Assembly: GCF_021462225.1 (NCBI RefSeq) | Contig: NC_061804.1 | Span: 40,239,975-40,303,974, forward strand | DNA from: Girardinichthys multiradiatus | Taxonomy: Eukaryota; Chordata; Actinopteri; Cyprinodontiformes; Goodeidae | Direction of reading: 5' to 3' | Length of the DNA: 64,000 nt | Shown: positions 23,898 through 43,639 of the stretch, piece after piece | How the letters are laid out: the number at the start of each line of letters is the position of its first letter | How positions within the stretch are numbered: position 1 is the stretch's first letter | Made by a program: the position numbers and the translations under genes | The notes under the pieces: generated by a model | Seen by the model: only the letters and a program-made list of their open reading frames with translations | The model's database searches: none | What the model was told of the DNA's origin: nothing

Positions 23898-24142
23898 TAA
23901 GAGAGACAGAGAAAAGCAAGATAGAGAGAGAGGAGACATGGCAGACAGAGAGGTAGAGAGAGACAAAAAGAGAAAGAAGTAAACAACAAAAATACAGAGG
24001 AGAGGAGAGAAAAAGAAAAGAGAGAGACAGAAAGGTGTGAAAGAGAGGAGAGAAAAAGAGGACAGAGAAAGGGGGCAAAGGAGAGAAAGAAAGGAGGAAA
24101 AGTAGTACAAAGGAGAGAGAGGAGAAAAAGAGAATAGGAGCC
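23898..24142 (+). repeat. 245-base almost pure purine tract
   Basis: A long run of GAGA, GGAGAGG and AAAGAGA words with very few pyrimidines. The complementary strand accounts for three overlapping Ser/Leu/Phe-rich open frames, which are artefacts. Such mirror-like tracts can form triplex DNA. Confidence 0.85.
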
Positions 24143-27100
24143 AACATGAAATACCTGTCTTGACAAGGTACTGTCCTAAAGAGGTAGCAGAAATCAAGTG
24201 CACACATGCATTCATGCATCAGAATCAAACATATATGGTAATATGAACTTCTTAAAAGTTTTATAACTCCTCAAATAAATATTTGTGAAAGATGTTTCTG
24301 GGTGACAAACACAAATGTAAAATCAAGTCATTTATCATGCAAAACTATGTTTTGAATTTCTGACCAGTTTCTATTGAGTTAACACAATGTTTGACTCGAA
24401 ATTTAATGCACAATTATATGATATGGTCCCCCCGCCCCCTCTTATGCCTTCTCCAAGCACCCCTATGTTGTGGTGAAGGACAGCTCACCATGGATGCAGA
24501 CAATAAGATAATCTTCTCCTACATCTTTATCACATTTCCTACATTTATAATCTTTTCTTTTACCTTGGTATTTCTGGTCCACTTTCTAGACTATATGTAC
24601 TTTCAAAGTTCTTTTTTATTTATCTTTGGGTTCTGTGATTGAACCATACATTATCTTGAAATATTCAAATCTTAAATTTTTTTCATATTTCATCACTTTG
24701 CAAAAAACTTCAGGCTATTTTACTGTTTTTTTTTTTACCAACACAAAGTAGCACATAACACATAATTGTGAAGTAGAAGAAAAGTTCTATTTGGTTTTAA
24801 ATTTTTTTTAACAATTCTAAAGATTATATCTGGTGCACCACAATATAGTAGTAACAAAGTTTATTCAATTAAGGACAGCATAGAAGACAGTGTTACATCA
24901 GAATCAGAATCAGTGTTATTGCTAAGTTTGTGACACAAAGAAGGAATTTGACTCTGGTACACTTTCCTGTCAGCTTTTCTTATATATATATATATATATG
25001 TATTTATATATATATATCTTTGGGGTATGTCTCTACCAGCTTTGCACATCTATTCTGTTGCACATCTGTTTTCTTTGCCTGGACTTTGACTGGGGCATTT
25101 GAACATGAAAATGCTTTGATCTGAACTATTCCATTGTAGCTTTGGCTGCATGTTGCAGTGCTGCTGGAAGGTGAACCATCACCCCTGTCTCAAATGTTTT
25201 GCAGCCTCTAACCTTTTTATTTTTTCTTTCAGGATTTGCCAAGTATTAAGTGACATCCTCTTCTTACTTAGCCTCAGTTTAGCTTGATAGCCATGTCTTG
25301 GATGATTTCATTTCTATTTCAGAATGGTTTGATTATGGTTTTATTATTGATAATTGTTCAAAGCTTGAGATATTATTTTCTAACCTAACCCTGCTTTCCT
25401 CGCCCATTGACTGCTGGAGATAGGCACCAGCTTCCCCGCGACCCACTATGGAATAAGTGGTAGAAAATGACTGACTGACTGACCCTGCTTTAAAATTTAC
25501 TGTATCTTTTCCCCCCAGCCTGTTTGCTGTGTTACTTGGTCTTCATTGCTGTTTGTATGCTAATGTTCTGTAAAAAAAACAAAAAACCTTTCAGGCCCTC
25601 ACAGAACAATAAGGTTTAGGTATGTTCAGTTTTTTCTAAACATAATTGGTTGAACCTCATGTTGTTTCAGGGTATCAGACTGAAGGATTTCAGATATCTA
25701 TTTATAAAAGTATGTGTAAAAAATTCTTAATTTTCCTTATGCATTGCTATGGATTAGTCTGTCACCTACAATCCATGTAAAACAATGTAAAAGATTAAAC
25801 TGAATGGTTGTAACATGACAAACTGTGAAACAGTGAAAACCTTTGTCCGGCACTATAGCATGTATGGCCATGGTCTTTTAACTGAGTTTTGCATTTTGTA
25901 GCATGACTCAATGTTTTAGGAAAACGGTGTAGTAAGCTTAGCAAACTTCTATATGAAATAAAAACACACCAATATTTTGTTAGTCAATGTGTAATTATTA
26001 TATATTATGTGTTTCACTTAGTGAATTGAGTTACTGAAATAAATTGACTTAATGATATTCTAATTTATTGAATATACTGTAACTGTATAACCTTGTTGCT
26101 ACCCAAATGACAATTTCTACCTTTTTCTCCGAGTTTCTATATAATGTGGAATTTGGAACGATGCACCTGCATGTCAAGGCCGAACTGTCATAACTACACC
26201 TGGAAAAGTTATTTTGTTTGATAGTTTCATCTGGACTTTTGATCATCATTTATTTAACAATTAAGAACGTTTTTGACATTATAGCAGCACATTCTCCATT
26301 TCCACCCCCTGACACCTGCCGTTGTGCCAGTTTGTTTAAATAAACATTATGAGATCGCACTGTAGCCACAAAACCTAGAAACACAAGGTTAAAATATATC
26401 TGACCGTCAGCAACACAGAACATCGAGCAAACATTTTTATAACACCACTTCAAGAAACAAAAATCAATCGGGTTCTTCGTCAATGAATAAAACACAGATC
26501 CTGCTTTAACTCTGTATCTGAACATTTAAATTGGATCAACTTTTCTCCCCATTACTAGTTTATTTATTCTGCTTTTAGGAAATATATATGGAAGAATCTG
26601 CTTGTTCCACCTCAAAACTGAACAATTTTCATTTATCATTTTTGTTTATGTGTAACTGGAACAAAACATAAAAGCCCCGAAAGACCATACTTTATATGTA
26701 TTTAAACAAGAAAAAACATATAAAAAATTTTTTTTATTCACTGATAAAAAGTACATAACTTACTAGCTTCTTTAAATATTAGACAAAAACCCATTGACAG
26801 TTCTTCACAACAGGTCACCTGACCAGCTTTTAACTTCTCCAAATAGAATCTCTTTCCATTCAGCTGCATTTAATCCTTGAACATACATTTTATACCGTAT
26901 TTTCTTTCTGATTCAACGGCAAGGGACACATCATTACTATAAAATCAATAGTTAATCCCATTTCTTGCAAAGGATCAGGTTCACATTTGACATCAGGACT
27001 CAAATTTTTAAACAAAAGTCAATTGAGAACCTTCGCCTCAAACAGTCTTTGTGAAAAAAACAAGTCTGCTTTCATCCTGTGTAAATAGTTGAGAGAAAAG

Positions 27101-27956
27101 AATGAAGCTTCTACATTCGAAAATAGTCCAAGCTTTAAAAAGATCTTAATAAAACACTGAAAATGTATAAGAACCTAATTACAATTTAATAAAAACAGAA
27201 AAGCAACCAGGCCTAACCCTCCTACTTCTCTCTCTCCTACTGGTTTCCAGAAAACATCTTCCTCCTTTCTCATCAGGTACTTCTGGAAAAGCTGTCACCT
27301 ATAAGCTGTGTCTCTGGTCTCTAGGTGAAGTAGTCCCTGTCAGCCTTGTTCTTTGGGCAAAGAAAAGCACAGCCTGACGTGACCAAAGCACCAGGTATCA
27401 CCAAAACCTTTTTGTAACACACTAGCAGGGGGCTCCATACCAGTTAACCTTTGCACAGAAAAGAAGCATGTATTGATATGATTTGATTGATTCATTTATT
27501 AAAGTGTCATGCACCATGGGCACCATGGCATTGTGCCCAGCCTACATAGACTTACACGATACTATACAACATATACTCAAGGAGAAACATCAAGATGACA
27601 ACAGGATAAAACATTCATAAAAGCTAGATTACATAAAGAAATGTACATTATAGAGGAAGTAAAACTCGTCTGTGTTGCCAAGCATTTTCAATATATTTAG
27701 CCAAAACAAAAGTCTCTTCTTTAAACAACCAAAGCAGATCTGCTTCAGTCAACTAAAAGAAATCATGATTTTTCTGTTGCATCTTCTTAAATAATTTATT
27801 TTCATAGATCATAATACAGGAACCTCTTTGAATCCGCCCACTTCAAATCAGCGAGGACGAGTGCCATTTCTTAACTGAGGACAAAGTGACTGCGTCCTCT
27901 TTTCATATTTAACTTTGCAAATAACTGTTTGAAACACATCCTCAAATTGAAATATA
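24143..27956. other. Intergenic, no gene; LINE tail fragments
   Basis: 24895-25090 reproduces the 3' tail of the LINE at 45053 (minus strand; GAATCAGAATCAGTG, then GGAATTTGACTCTGGTACAC). 25398-25486 is a fragment of the dispersed repeat seen at 42300-42390. A (TA)n run occurs at 24982-25018. Nothing recognisable in 25500-27956. Confidence 0.5.
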
Positions 27957-29330
27957 CACTATATTGCTAAAAGTATTTGTCTATCTACTTTTACATGTAA
28001 ATGAACTTTGATGACATCCTATCCTTAATCTATAAAGTCAAATTTGTTGATGGACCCACTGTTGCCAGCAACAGTGTAAACCCTGATCAATTAGCCATTA
28101 TTGCTGTAGTGTTGATTGTGCTCAAATAAGTTGATGGAAGTGCAATGTCTATTATTGTCATCGGGTGGCAAGCTACTAAACCGCAATAGTAGAAAGAGCA
28201 GAGGAAAGAGCAGAAACTGGAGCTAATGCTTGATATAAGTGATTTGTAAGAATAAGATGTTGTAAGAGCAAAAGGGATTCAGAAAGGAACTTATCACCTT
28301 ACAGATCAAGCAGATATGTCCTCGAGGAGCTTTGAATGCCATTAAATTGCCTTGGAACTCATGCCCGAATCTTTAAGAAGTGAGATTGTCTCGATGAGTC
28401 ATAGGACTCATTTTCTGTAATTAGCACTAGTGGTCACTGAAAAAACGGGGTAAATGAGTGTAGAAAGATGTCTAAGTCGGGATGTTTTCAGAACGTACTG
28501 TGTTAGCTATTCAGTGTACATTTGTATTATTTATTGTTTATTGTTCTGTGCGAGATGTTCATTGACTGTAAGTTACTGGCTTAGTACAGATCATGTCTAC
28601 TGTATTTGAGCATAAATACGCAGATTGTAGGTTATTTATCTCATTCTATACTGTTTGATCCAGATGCACTATTTTAAGTATAGTTATTAATTCTCTGCAC
28701 ACATTTTGTAGAGTGGTATTTTTAGAGATTTCTTTTGGATCTGGATTCCAGTAGTTCATCCCTTCATCTCATCACCTTTGGTTGCCCTGGTGCCTGATTT
28801 CTTGGCCCACACCTGTACTAACAGCGTTGCAACGTTTTCCTTCAACGTCCTTCTGATGAACATTGAATGTTAAAGGGGTGGTAGGACTATCTTTTTTTTA
28901 ATGCACTCAGGGGTATTGTTATATTTGAATTTCTTTTTCATTTTGCTTCAACTTTATATTTTCAGATTACATGCCTGACAGTGTTGATACTTGTGAATGT
29001 GGTTTTGAATATTAGTTGCAACCAATAATTATATATTTTACATTTAAGTTAATTTGTTATTCTGTGTATTATTGGGGTGGTATCTAAAATCATATACAGC
29101 TTAATTATAACAAACCTCTTCATCAGAATATTTAGATGACCCTATCCTTTGACTGCTAAAACTGTTACAAGCAATACGATCATTAAAGTTACAATACCAA
29201 AGGTGTTCAAGAAGGTTGAGGTCAGAAATCTGTTCAGGCCAGTCAAGTTTCTTCACACCAAACTTTATACACCTGCAGCCATGGAAGTGATTGGAACACC
29301 AGGAGCCCCAGTGCTTTTGGCAATATAGTG
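27957..29330. mobile_element. TA-flanked Tc1/mariner-type element, no transposase seen
   Basis: Ends CACTATATTGCTAAAAGTA and, inverted, CACTATATTGCCAAAAGCA, each next to TA (27955-27956 and 29331-29332). The interior from about 28085 to 29140 has no transposase frame and probably includes a later insertion. Confidence 0.7.
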
Positions 29331-29332
29331 TA

Positions 29333-31522
29333 AGTTCTAAGTTTGAGGTTCCTATAAATATCCAGAACCCAGTGATCTTTATACGTCTTAAACATCTTTA
29401 GTTTAGCTGTATTTACATAAACAATTAATTATTGCTGTAAATAATATTTAAATCTCAAAGACAAAATATTGTAGCAGCCTCTTTAAACGAAGGGTAAGTG
29501 TGAGCTCAGACCCAATTAAAACTCTTCCTGGTTAGTCTTTCCTCTGGCATGTAAACAAAGCGCGTCCATAACCTCGTACTAGACTCCCACCCCATTTCTC
29601 CTTCTACAGCCCACTTAGTAGCAAAACTGTGCACCCTCAAAAAACACCTTATAGCTTTGTAGAGGACAACATTGTTACTGAGAGCATCCTCAAAAACCCC
29701 CCACCCCTGCAACATAAAGTAACACTGGACATACCATAGAGTCAATCAGAATAGAAAGAGTTAAACACTAAGGTCAGGATATAATGTCATGTATGGATCC
29801 CAAAGCTCTTCCTGCTGAGTTTGACAGAACTTGTATTCCCTCAGTAAGGTGCGTATTTCAATTAAAAACTAAACCAAGATATTTATAAAAGCCAGTTAAA
29901 CTAAAAGACATTGAACCAAACCTAAATGTTTAATTACATTATTGCACCGCCTTCATTTGTACAATCATGAGTTTTATAATTATTGACTGTTACCCACCAT
30001 AAACTCAAAATATCTAAACATTTTTTAGGTTAATTTCAGCTTCTGCAACCAGAATCCAACACATACCTTTAAAATACAACTAATAATAGGGTTGATATGC
30101 ATAAGTGTGGACAGCGAGTTATGGCTGATCTTCTGTGTTTAAAAACCACTCTTTAAGTAAAGTTTGTCTGAACTTCAAAAACACAACACAGAACACATCA
30201 TTAGCTGAGATTCTCAAGACAAACAAAAACAAAGGTCATTAAACGAACAATATTTAGACCGTGGGGGAAATCCGCTTTGATTAGAGCTGCTTCTGGAGGT
30301 CTCAAAAGAAACGTCAAGTCACCCTTGTCTCATTACACCCTTTATATAAATTAATGCCAGATACTCGAACAGCAAATCATTACTTAACTTTGTTGCATGT
30401 GATCGTAGTCACTCTGGATCCAAGTTGAAGAGTTATGTCTGCTTCCCACCAAGGAGACATCAGCGCAGTGTCTCTCCTTCCAGTTCCACTGGGGACCTGT
30501 GTGGAAAAGGTCTGTTTGTTGGAACGCTGGGTTTTATTCAAACAGTGACGTCATGTGAAGTTTGCCGTTACTTCCTTCTTGTTCCTGTTCCTGGCTGTGC
30601 TGGAAGTAGGTTAATGCAATTTATTTTGAAAGTTCCAGAAAATGTCTTACTGGCCTTTAATGTTGTAACCTATGGCTGGGTCTCTACTGAGCTGTTCCTC
30701 CAAGCAAGGTAAAGCAGGATAAGGTACATGAACCATTCATACACCAAGCAGTCTAAAGTACTTTACACAAAGCCAAAGTAAAAAAAATTCAAATAACAAA
30801 ACCATTTAAAAACAATGAATAAAAAGAAACAAATGATGAAATGGGAAAAGTGGGAACACCTTTAATCTTATGCTTTCATAACTCATCAGTGATCGGGCAA
30901 ACATTTCATTAGTTAGATTCTTTTATCAAAGGCTGCTGTGAAACTGTTTTGAGTCCTGATTTAAAGGAATTAACAGTTTCTACACACAGCAGGTTTTCAG
31001 GGAGTTTGTTCCAGAGATGCGGAGCATAGAAACTTCCTGATGCTGAGGAATACAATATTTTTAAGAAGATACAGCTTACAACCAGTAACATTTTTTGTCA
31101 GATAGTTTCCTTTTAATGATATGTCAGTGAGAGTGCCAGAGCAACCGATATTTTTTCAGGCTGAGAAGTGCTCCTCCTCCCCATCAGCTGGCTGAATGAA
31201 GGGGCCAGAACTTTTAATCTTAACAAAACGTTGGTTCTTTGGAAATATTTTTAATTTAGAAAGACACGGACCAGGATGGCTTTTCTAGTAGAGGAGCGTT
31301 ATCTACAACTATTGTTAGCAATAAAAAAGATTTGAATTTGAAAATGTGAACACCTATTGTAAACACTTAAAGTAAAAACATGAAAAACATACAACTCAGC
31401 TGGTGCTAAGGGAAAAGAAATGGGAATTTTGGGTGGTCAATTATTATTATTATTATTAAGTATTTAGTATGTCTGTTAGATGAAAACAAGTGCTTGGTTT
31501 AGAGTTGTAATGTTTTTAGATA
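29333..31522. other. Intergenic, LINE remnant only
   Basis: The minus strand at 30909-31091 encodes FYAPHLWNKLPENLL, resembling a LINE reverse transcriptase C-terminus. Otherwise no gene or clear repeat boundary. Confidence 0.45.
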
Positions 31523-31905
31523 TGAAATTAAGCACCAGGTGTTTTTTGTCATTTTATTTTTCAATTACCTGTTTTTTTCATACAGTCAAAAAGTCATGAC
31601 AATTGGACACACAAAATGATAACACTGTTCTTACTGTTCGATTGAAATTATTTAAACATAAAAGCAAAAAGTAACAAAGCCAAAACAGCAATAATTTAAC
31701 AATCTAAATATATAAGGCAAAAATTAAAGCTGGAATATAAAAAAAAAACACAGTTTGGCATTAAAAAATCATTATTAACAGAATACAAAGTTAATTATTT
31801 AACTAAAACTGTGTGGCAATACAACAGCATAAATAGGTTCTATTATAATAAATTATGGATGGAATTCCGGAATAATTGAATCTTCATTGCTATGGCGAAG
31901 CTGAT

Positions 31906-38646
<6,741 letters not shown>

Positions 38647-38692
38647 GTTTCCTTGTTGAACTTAACTTGTGTCTCCCACCTGGAGAGAGCTG

Positions 38693-38699
38693 TTATATA
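38693..38699 (-). promoter_or_regulatory. TATA box of collagenase copy A
   Basis: TATATAA on the minus strand, 47 bases upstream of the ATG at 38646. Upstream are an AP-1-like heptamer TGACTCG (38743-38749, one base off the consensus TGACTCA) and AGGAAG (38771-38776, ETS/PEA3-type). AP-1 plus PEA3 is the known inducible MMP promoter layout; use here is inferred. Confidence 0.6.
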
Positions 38700-38814
38700 G
38701 GTCCTGGACAGGGTGTGTTGAGCAAATACATACTTGACTGAGTGACTCGTGCTCCTTTTATGGATAAGAGAGGAAGTTTGCTACTGATTGTTCATCCGAG
38801 ACAAAATTTCCCCA

Positions 38815-40204
38815 AAACAAGACACTGTAATTATGACACGTGCTTTGTATTGTTGTTATATGTAACATGGGAAGATTTTTCTTGGATTATCAAATGAAAC
38901 AATTACTGTAAAGTAATAAATAATACTGTAATTCCTTTGATAGTTGTTGTTTTCAACCAGTATATTAAAGAATTATCTAACTAAATATATTTATTTAGAC
39001 CAAGTGGTATGTTGACATCAGAAAGAATGGCAAATGTGCAAAGGGCAAAGATTTTACAATCTGCTGTGGCAGTTGGTATTGACAAACTGATGACAGCTAT
39101 CTGATGGGGGAAATAATGACAATTCTTTCACCATTAATTAGTCACTGATAAATTGAGGGATGTGGAAAGAAAGAAAGAAAGAGAAAGAAAGAAATTATTA
39201 ATATGGCACTTGCCAACAGAGACATCTTTATTTCTTGTCAGCTTAAATAACTGAAATTTCACGCGAACTCGGGTAACTATAAAACAAGAGCGTGTGTGAA
39301 CAGATTTCTTTTTTGTGCAGTACCGTGGACCATAAATAAAAATACAATTAGAAGACTACACCAAGTCCACCAAAGAAATTATGTAAAAGAACAAAGGAGG
39401 ATTCAGTTTGGAACACTCAATAAAAATGTGATACAATGCTTTCTTTTGGGAACAATAAGGTCAGATAACACAAATGTTAGGATCATGGAGAGCCAGATTC
39501 CTGTTTGTTGCTATGACCCCATGTACAATCCTCCACTGGAGGTCTCCCACCTGTTTCTCAATGGACGGTTTGGACAACAGCCTCTTGGAATAGAGCTGGT
39601 GTCAAGAAACGTAGCCCACTTTGACACCCCTACCTCTGACAGAGAACCTAAATTCAGAACCTTCACACTGATATAGTACAAATCTTTCTTCCCCAAGATT
39701 TCAAAACAAAAAAGCTATGAAGTTTGTGGGGACAGCAGCTTCTCTGGCTCATCCTGCCATGAGGAAACACATACTCATATTCATCATGACATTGGTCAGA
39801 CAGAGTACTGTTAGCAGCAAATGCTCTGATGGAGTCTGGCAGAGACCCACAGGTTTCTTCGTTTAGCCTTAACGTAAGGCTAAACACACCCAAGAATTTT
39901 AAACCTTGGTTAGCTTGGTTAGTCTACTTTTTGAACTTTAACAGGACAACCCAACCCTCCCCTGACTTTAACAACACAAAGAGTCTCATTATACAATAAA
40001 CCCAAAAACGAAATAAAACCTTCAACAAATCCAAAAGTTCTTAGTGTAGAAAAAGGACATAAAATGATCAACCCTATCAAACGCCTTTATGAAATAATGC
40101 CAACATTAATATCATAAAGTTTACAGACGAGAAATAAGTCTCTCAAAAGTAAAAGATTATCTACGATAGATCTGTCAAGTACACAATACAACTGATCTCT
40201 GTGT
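38815..40204. other. Intergenic between collagenase copy A and the dispersed repeat
   Basis: One open frame at 39296-39676 (126 codons, plus strand) has no recognised family and no promoter or splice context, so I do not call it a gene. A (GAAA)n run lies at 39168-39195. Confidence 0.5.
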
Positions 40205-41425
40205 ATAATTCAAATCAATTTAGTTTTATTTATATAGCGCCAATTCACATGTCATCTCAAGGCACTTTACAAAGTCAATTTAATCGAATCATACAGATTT
40301 CAAGTCAGGTTCATACATTCCAATTAATCCTAACTATCAAACAGTGCAGTCAGATTCTGTTTATTATTCAAATTGGTTCAAAGTTCTTCTATCTGTGGAA
40401 ACTCAGCAGATTGCATTGAGTCAGTGACTTGTAGCATTCACTCCTCTTGGATGAGCATGTACCAAAAGTGGGTAGTTGCTTGCACTGACTTTGCAGCAAT
40501 CCCTCATACTGAGCATGCATGTAGCGACAGTGGAGAGGAAAACTCCCTTTTAACAGGAAGAAACCTCCACCAGAACCAGAACCAGGCTCAGTGTGAGCGG
40601 TCGTCTGCCACGACCAACTGGGGGTTTGAGAGAACAGAGCAGAGACACAATAAGAACACAGAAGCACTGATCCAGTAGTACTTTCTGTGGAAGGAAAAGT
40701 GAAACATTAATGGTTATAGCTCTTTTAGTGGCTTCATCTAGGAGAGAAACACAGCTAAGCAGATGAACTCTGAGGCAGTTTCCAGTATGAAAGAGAGCAC
40801 ATACAGTTAGTCACAGTAGAAGCTCAGCCAGTCAAGGAGAGACAGGGTTAAACACTGAAAGGGCCAAGTGTATCATCGGTAGAAGAGAGCATTAAGTTGT
40901 TGGCAGCAGCAGCTCAGCCGATGTCCCCCTCCAGGAAGGTGCCACAGCTAAACACAGAGCCAGATCAGATGTAGCTTCTAGGAAGAGAAAAAACAGAGTG
41001 AACATGGAGTTAAAAGCTGAAATAACAGCAAATAACACAAAATTGGAGAGTAGTATGATAATGTAGCAGAGAGAGTGAAAGTGGTCATTATGTTCTTCAG
41101 TAGCCTAAGCCTACAGCAGCAAAACTACTCTAACTATAAGCTTTATCGAAAAGGAAAGTTTTAAGCCTAGCCTTAAAAGTAGACAGGGTGTCTGCCTCAT
41201 GGACTAAAACTGGGAGCTGGTTCTACAGGAGAGGAGCCTGATAACTAAAGGATCTGCCTCCTATTCTACTTATAGAGACTCTAGGAACCACCAGTAAACC
41301 TGCAGTCTGAGAACGAAGTGCTCAGTTAGGAACATATGGACCAATCAGATTTCTGATGTTTGATGGAGCTTGATCATTAAGAGCTTCATATGTGAGAAGG
41401 AGAATTTAAAATTCTATAATAATTC
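40205..41425 (-). repeat. Dispersed teleost repeat, probable LINE 3' region
   Basis: Starts TTTTATTTATATAGCGCC, a phrase recurring in fish repeats. It contains the unsplit version of the sequence hosting the Maverick. Its right part resembles 23567-23880, where the minus strand reads LLWNQLPVLAHEADT, like the C-terminus of a LINE reverse transcriptase. I infer a LINE 3' end in minus orientation. Confidence 0.65.
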
Positions 41426-41429
41426 CAGA

Positions 41430-42005
41430 AAGTTATTCATTTTGTTAGAGTACTTTAGAAAGCAGTTTATAATCCACACAAAGTAAGGTAACAGGTCTCC
41501 AGATTTTTTACCAGGGCCTTTTTTTGGAAGTAAGGAAATTAGAGTCGTAATGACACGATGATTGCAAGATACTATACCTGTTTGAAGCACTTCCAACAAG
41601 TCTTCTCCCAACAGCCTCTAAAAGTGTTTATTATAGTATGCAGGTAAACCATCCAAACCTGGAGTGTTGCCAGAAGCCTTTTGTCTAACAGCAGCAGTCA
41701 ATTCCTCCAAGGAAACTCCAGGCTCTAGAATAGTCCTATTTGCAGTAGTCAGTTGAGGAAGGCCATCAAGTGGAGCATCCATGCAGCTTCTGTTGCAAAC
41801 CTGGCGCCTGAAGAGGTCGCTGCAAAAATCCACAGCATGCTGCTTCATGGCAGTGGGATCACTGATCATAGTCAGATCTGGAAGCCAGTTGAAAACCTTC
41901 AGGTTAAAAAAGGAAGATGGGGGGGCATGCATATCTTTGACAGTGGCAAACCTCGACTAGACCAAAGCTCCTTTAGCCCTTTCATGTAAAAATAAGCTGA
42001 ACTCT
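41430..42005 (-). mobile_element. L1-type LINE reverse transcriptase fragment
   Basis: Two overlapping minus-strand frames encode LEELTAAVRQKASGNTPGLDGLP and then LISLLPKKG, words typical of the start of an L1/Tx1-type reverse transcriptase domain. A frame break lies near 41615. Truncated on both sides. Confidence 0.7.
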
Positions 42006-42016
42006 TTTTTTCTTTT

Positions 42017-42390
42017 GGGCACGGTGGCAGCACTGTTGCCTTGCAGCAAGAAGGTCCTGGGTTTGACTCTTGGCCGGGGGTCGTTCTCCATGGAGTTTGC
42101 ATGTTCTTCGTGTTCATGCGTGAGTTCTCTCTGGGTACTCCGGCTTCCTCCACACAGTCCAAAAACAGGAATGTTAGGTTAACTGGTTTCCCTTCACACA
42201 CACCTTAGGTGTGAATGGGTGTGTATGTATGTGTGGTTGTTTGTCCTTTGTGTGTCTCTGTTGCCCTACGGTGGACTGGCGACCTGTCCAGGGTGTACCC
42301 CCCCTCCCGCCCATAGACTGCTGGAGATAGGTACCATCTTCCCTGCGACCCACTATGGAAGAAGTGGTAGAAAATGACTGACAGACTAAC
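42017..42390 (+). repeat. Dispersed teleost repeat, longest copy
   Basis: GGGCACGGTGGCAGCA to GTGGTAGAAAATGACTGAC. Segments recur at 9222-9312 (inverted), 25398-25486 and 36870-37115. Family name not certain. Confidence 0.75.
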
Positions 42391-42608
42391 TGTTCTTTCT
42401 TTTGTTTAAGTTGGTCATTATTAGCAGATAGCCAGCCATCAAGGCCGTGCAGGGGAGCCAGATTCAGAAAAACAACAATTATTTGGGTTAGGCTGACTCT
42501 TAATTTTCCGTCAGCCTTGAGAGTCTCGCTGGTGCTTCTCAAAGGCGAATCCAAATAGCCAAATTCCTGGTCTTTCGCCAGATCCGAGCGAACAACTTTC
42601 TCCAAGAT

Positions 42609-43230
42609 TTATCCCATTTCACCCCTGAGTCCAGGAACCGCAACCTGCCTGCGATCCTGTGTAAGGATCACATCCAGTCTGCGATTCAGCTCACGTAACA
42701 TCTCAGTCTGAGTGCTGATTGCCCTGAAGATCCCATCATACATGCCAGGCAGCCTCACAATTGCCAGAACAGCTGCTGACATTCTCCGAATTTCTTGATA
42801 TGCCAGGTAACCGCTGACTCCAAAAAGCAGAAATCCTGATATCAAACATCCAATTATATACACATCTTCCACATCCTCGACTGACATTATCGACAGACAC
42901 ACAATCCTCCACTTCTGCCAGGAGTCCATTGTGTATCCAGAGAAAAATGTCCCGTCCGGACAAGTTGGGCTCTCCTTCACCCTGTCTTCTCGTCGAGAAC
43001 ATTTGATCAATTGCATTGAGAGACCAGCTGACCAAATCCATAACTCAGAATTTGGAAGATATTTGTGATCTTGGTGCCAGCCAAATGGAGCTCAGGTGCC
43101 GATGTTTGAGATGGAAGAAGGGATAGGGAATGCTGATGCTTGTGTCCTGGAGTTGGAGGAAACGGGAAGCCGCCAGCTTGGTCCGTGTCCGAAAGGTACA
43201 GACGGTAGAGAGAGAAATCCACAGGAAGAT
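42609..43230 (-). other. Repeat-associated frame with one membrane segment, unknown
   Basis: A 135-codon minus-strand frame (42609-43016) has a Cys-Pro-Asp-Gly-Thr word (SPTCPDGTFFSGY), a single hydrophobic segment (YIIGCLISGFLLFGVSGYLA) and a charged C-terminus (TQTEMLRELNRRLDVILTQD). An upstream frame (43007-43222) may be its N-terminal exon. I have an impression of similar predicted proteins recurring in fish genomes beside LINE sequence, so I take it as repeat-derived. Confidence 0.35.
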
Positions 43231-43639
43231 AGATCCTTAACTCAGTAGTTAATAATCCAGATGCTTAGAGAAACTCTGGAACAAAGTCGGAACTCAGCAA
43301 GGTAAACAAAGCCTCAGGTAAAAACCTGCGTGGGAACAAAATACAAAGTTACTTGAAGTTCAAAAACAAAGTAAAAGATCAGTAGAGGCTGAGCTTGTTA
43401 CCACTAAGGCAAACACTCTGGCATCGAAGTGCTGGCAGCCTCCCGCTTAAGTACTCCTCCAAGCAATCAGCAGATAGGAAACACCTGTCATCCAGCACAC
43501 CTGAGAACTCCAGCACCAACTGAAACACTGAATGGTTTTGTAGACAAGTACACCAAACACACACACATACAGACTCAGACTCTGACAGAATCCCATTCCT
43601 CAAAGAGAAGGGCAGTGCTCCTGGAGTCTTCATCCCCAT

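Noticed and set aside
23880..24228. Three overlapping minus-strand frames rich in Ser, Leu and Phe
   Set aside because: They are the complement of the purine tract; low complexity, not protein-like.
39296..39676. 126-codon plus-strand frame as a possible gene
   Set aside because: No recognised family, no promoter or splice support, AT-rich repeat-dense setting. It might be a retrocopy fragment, but I cannot support it.
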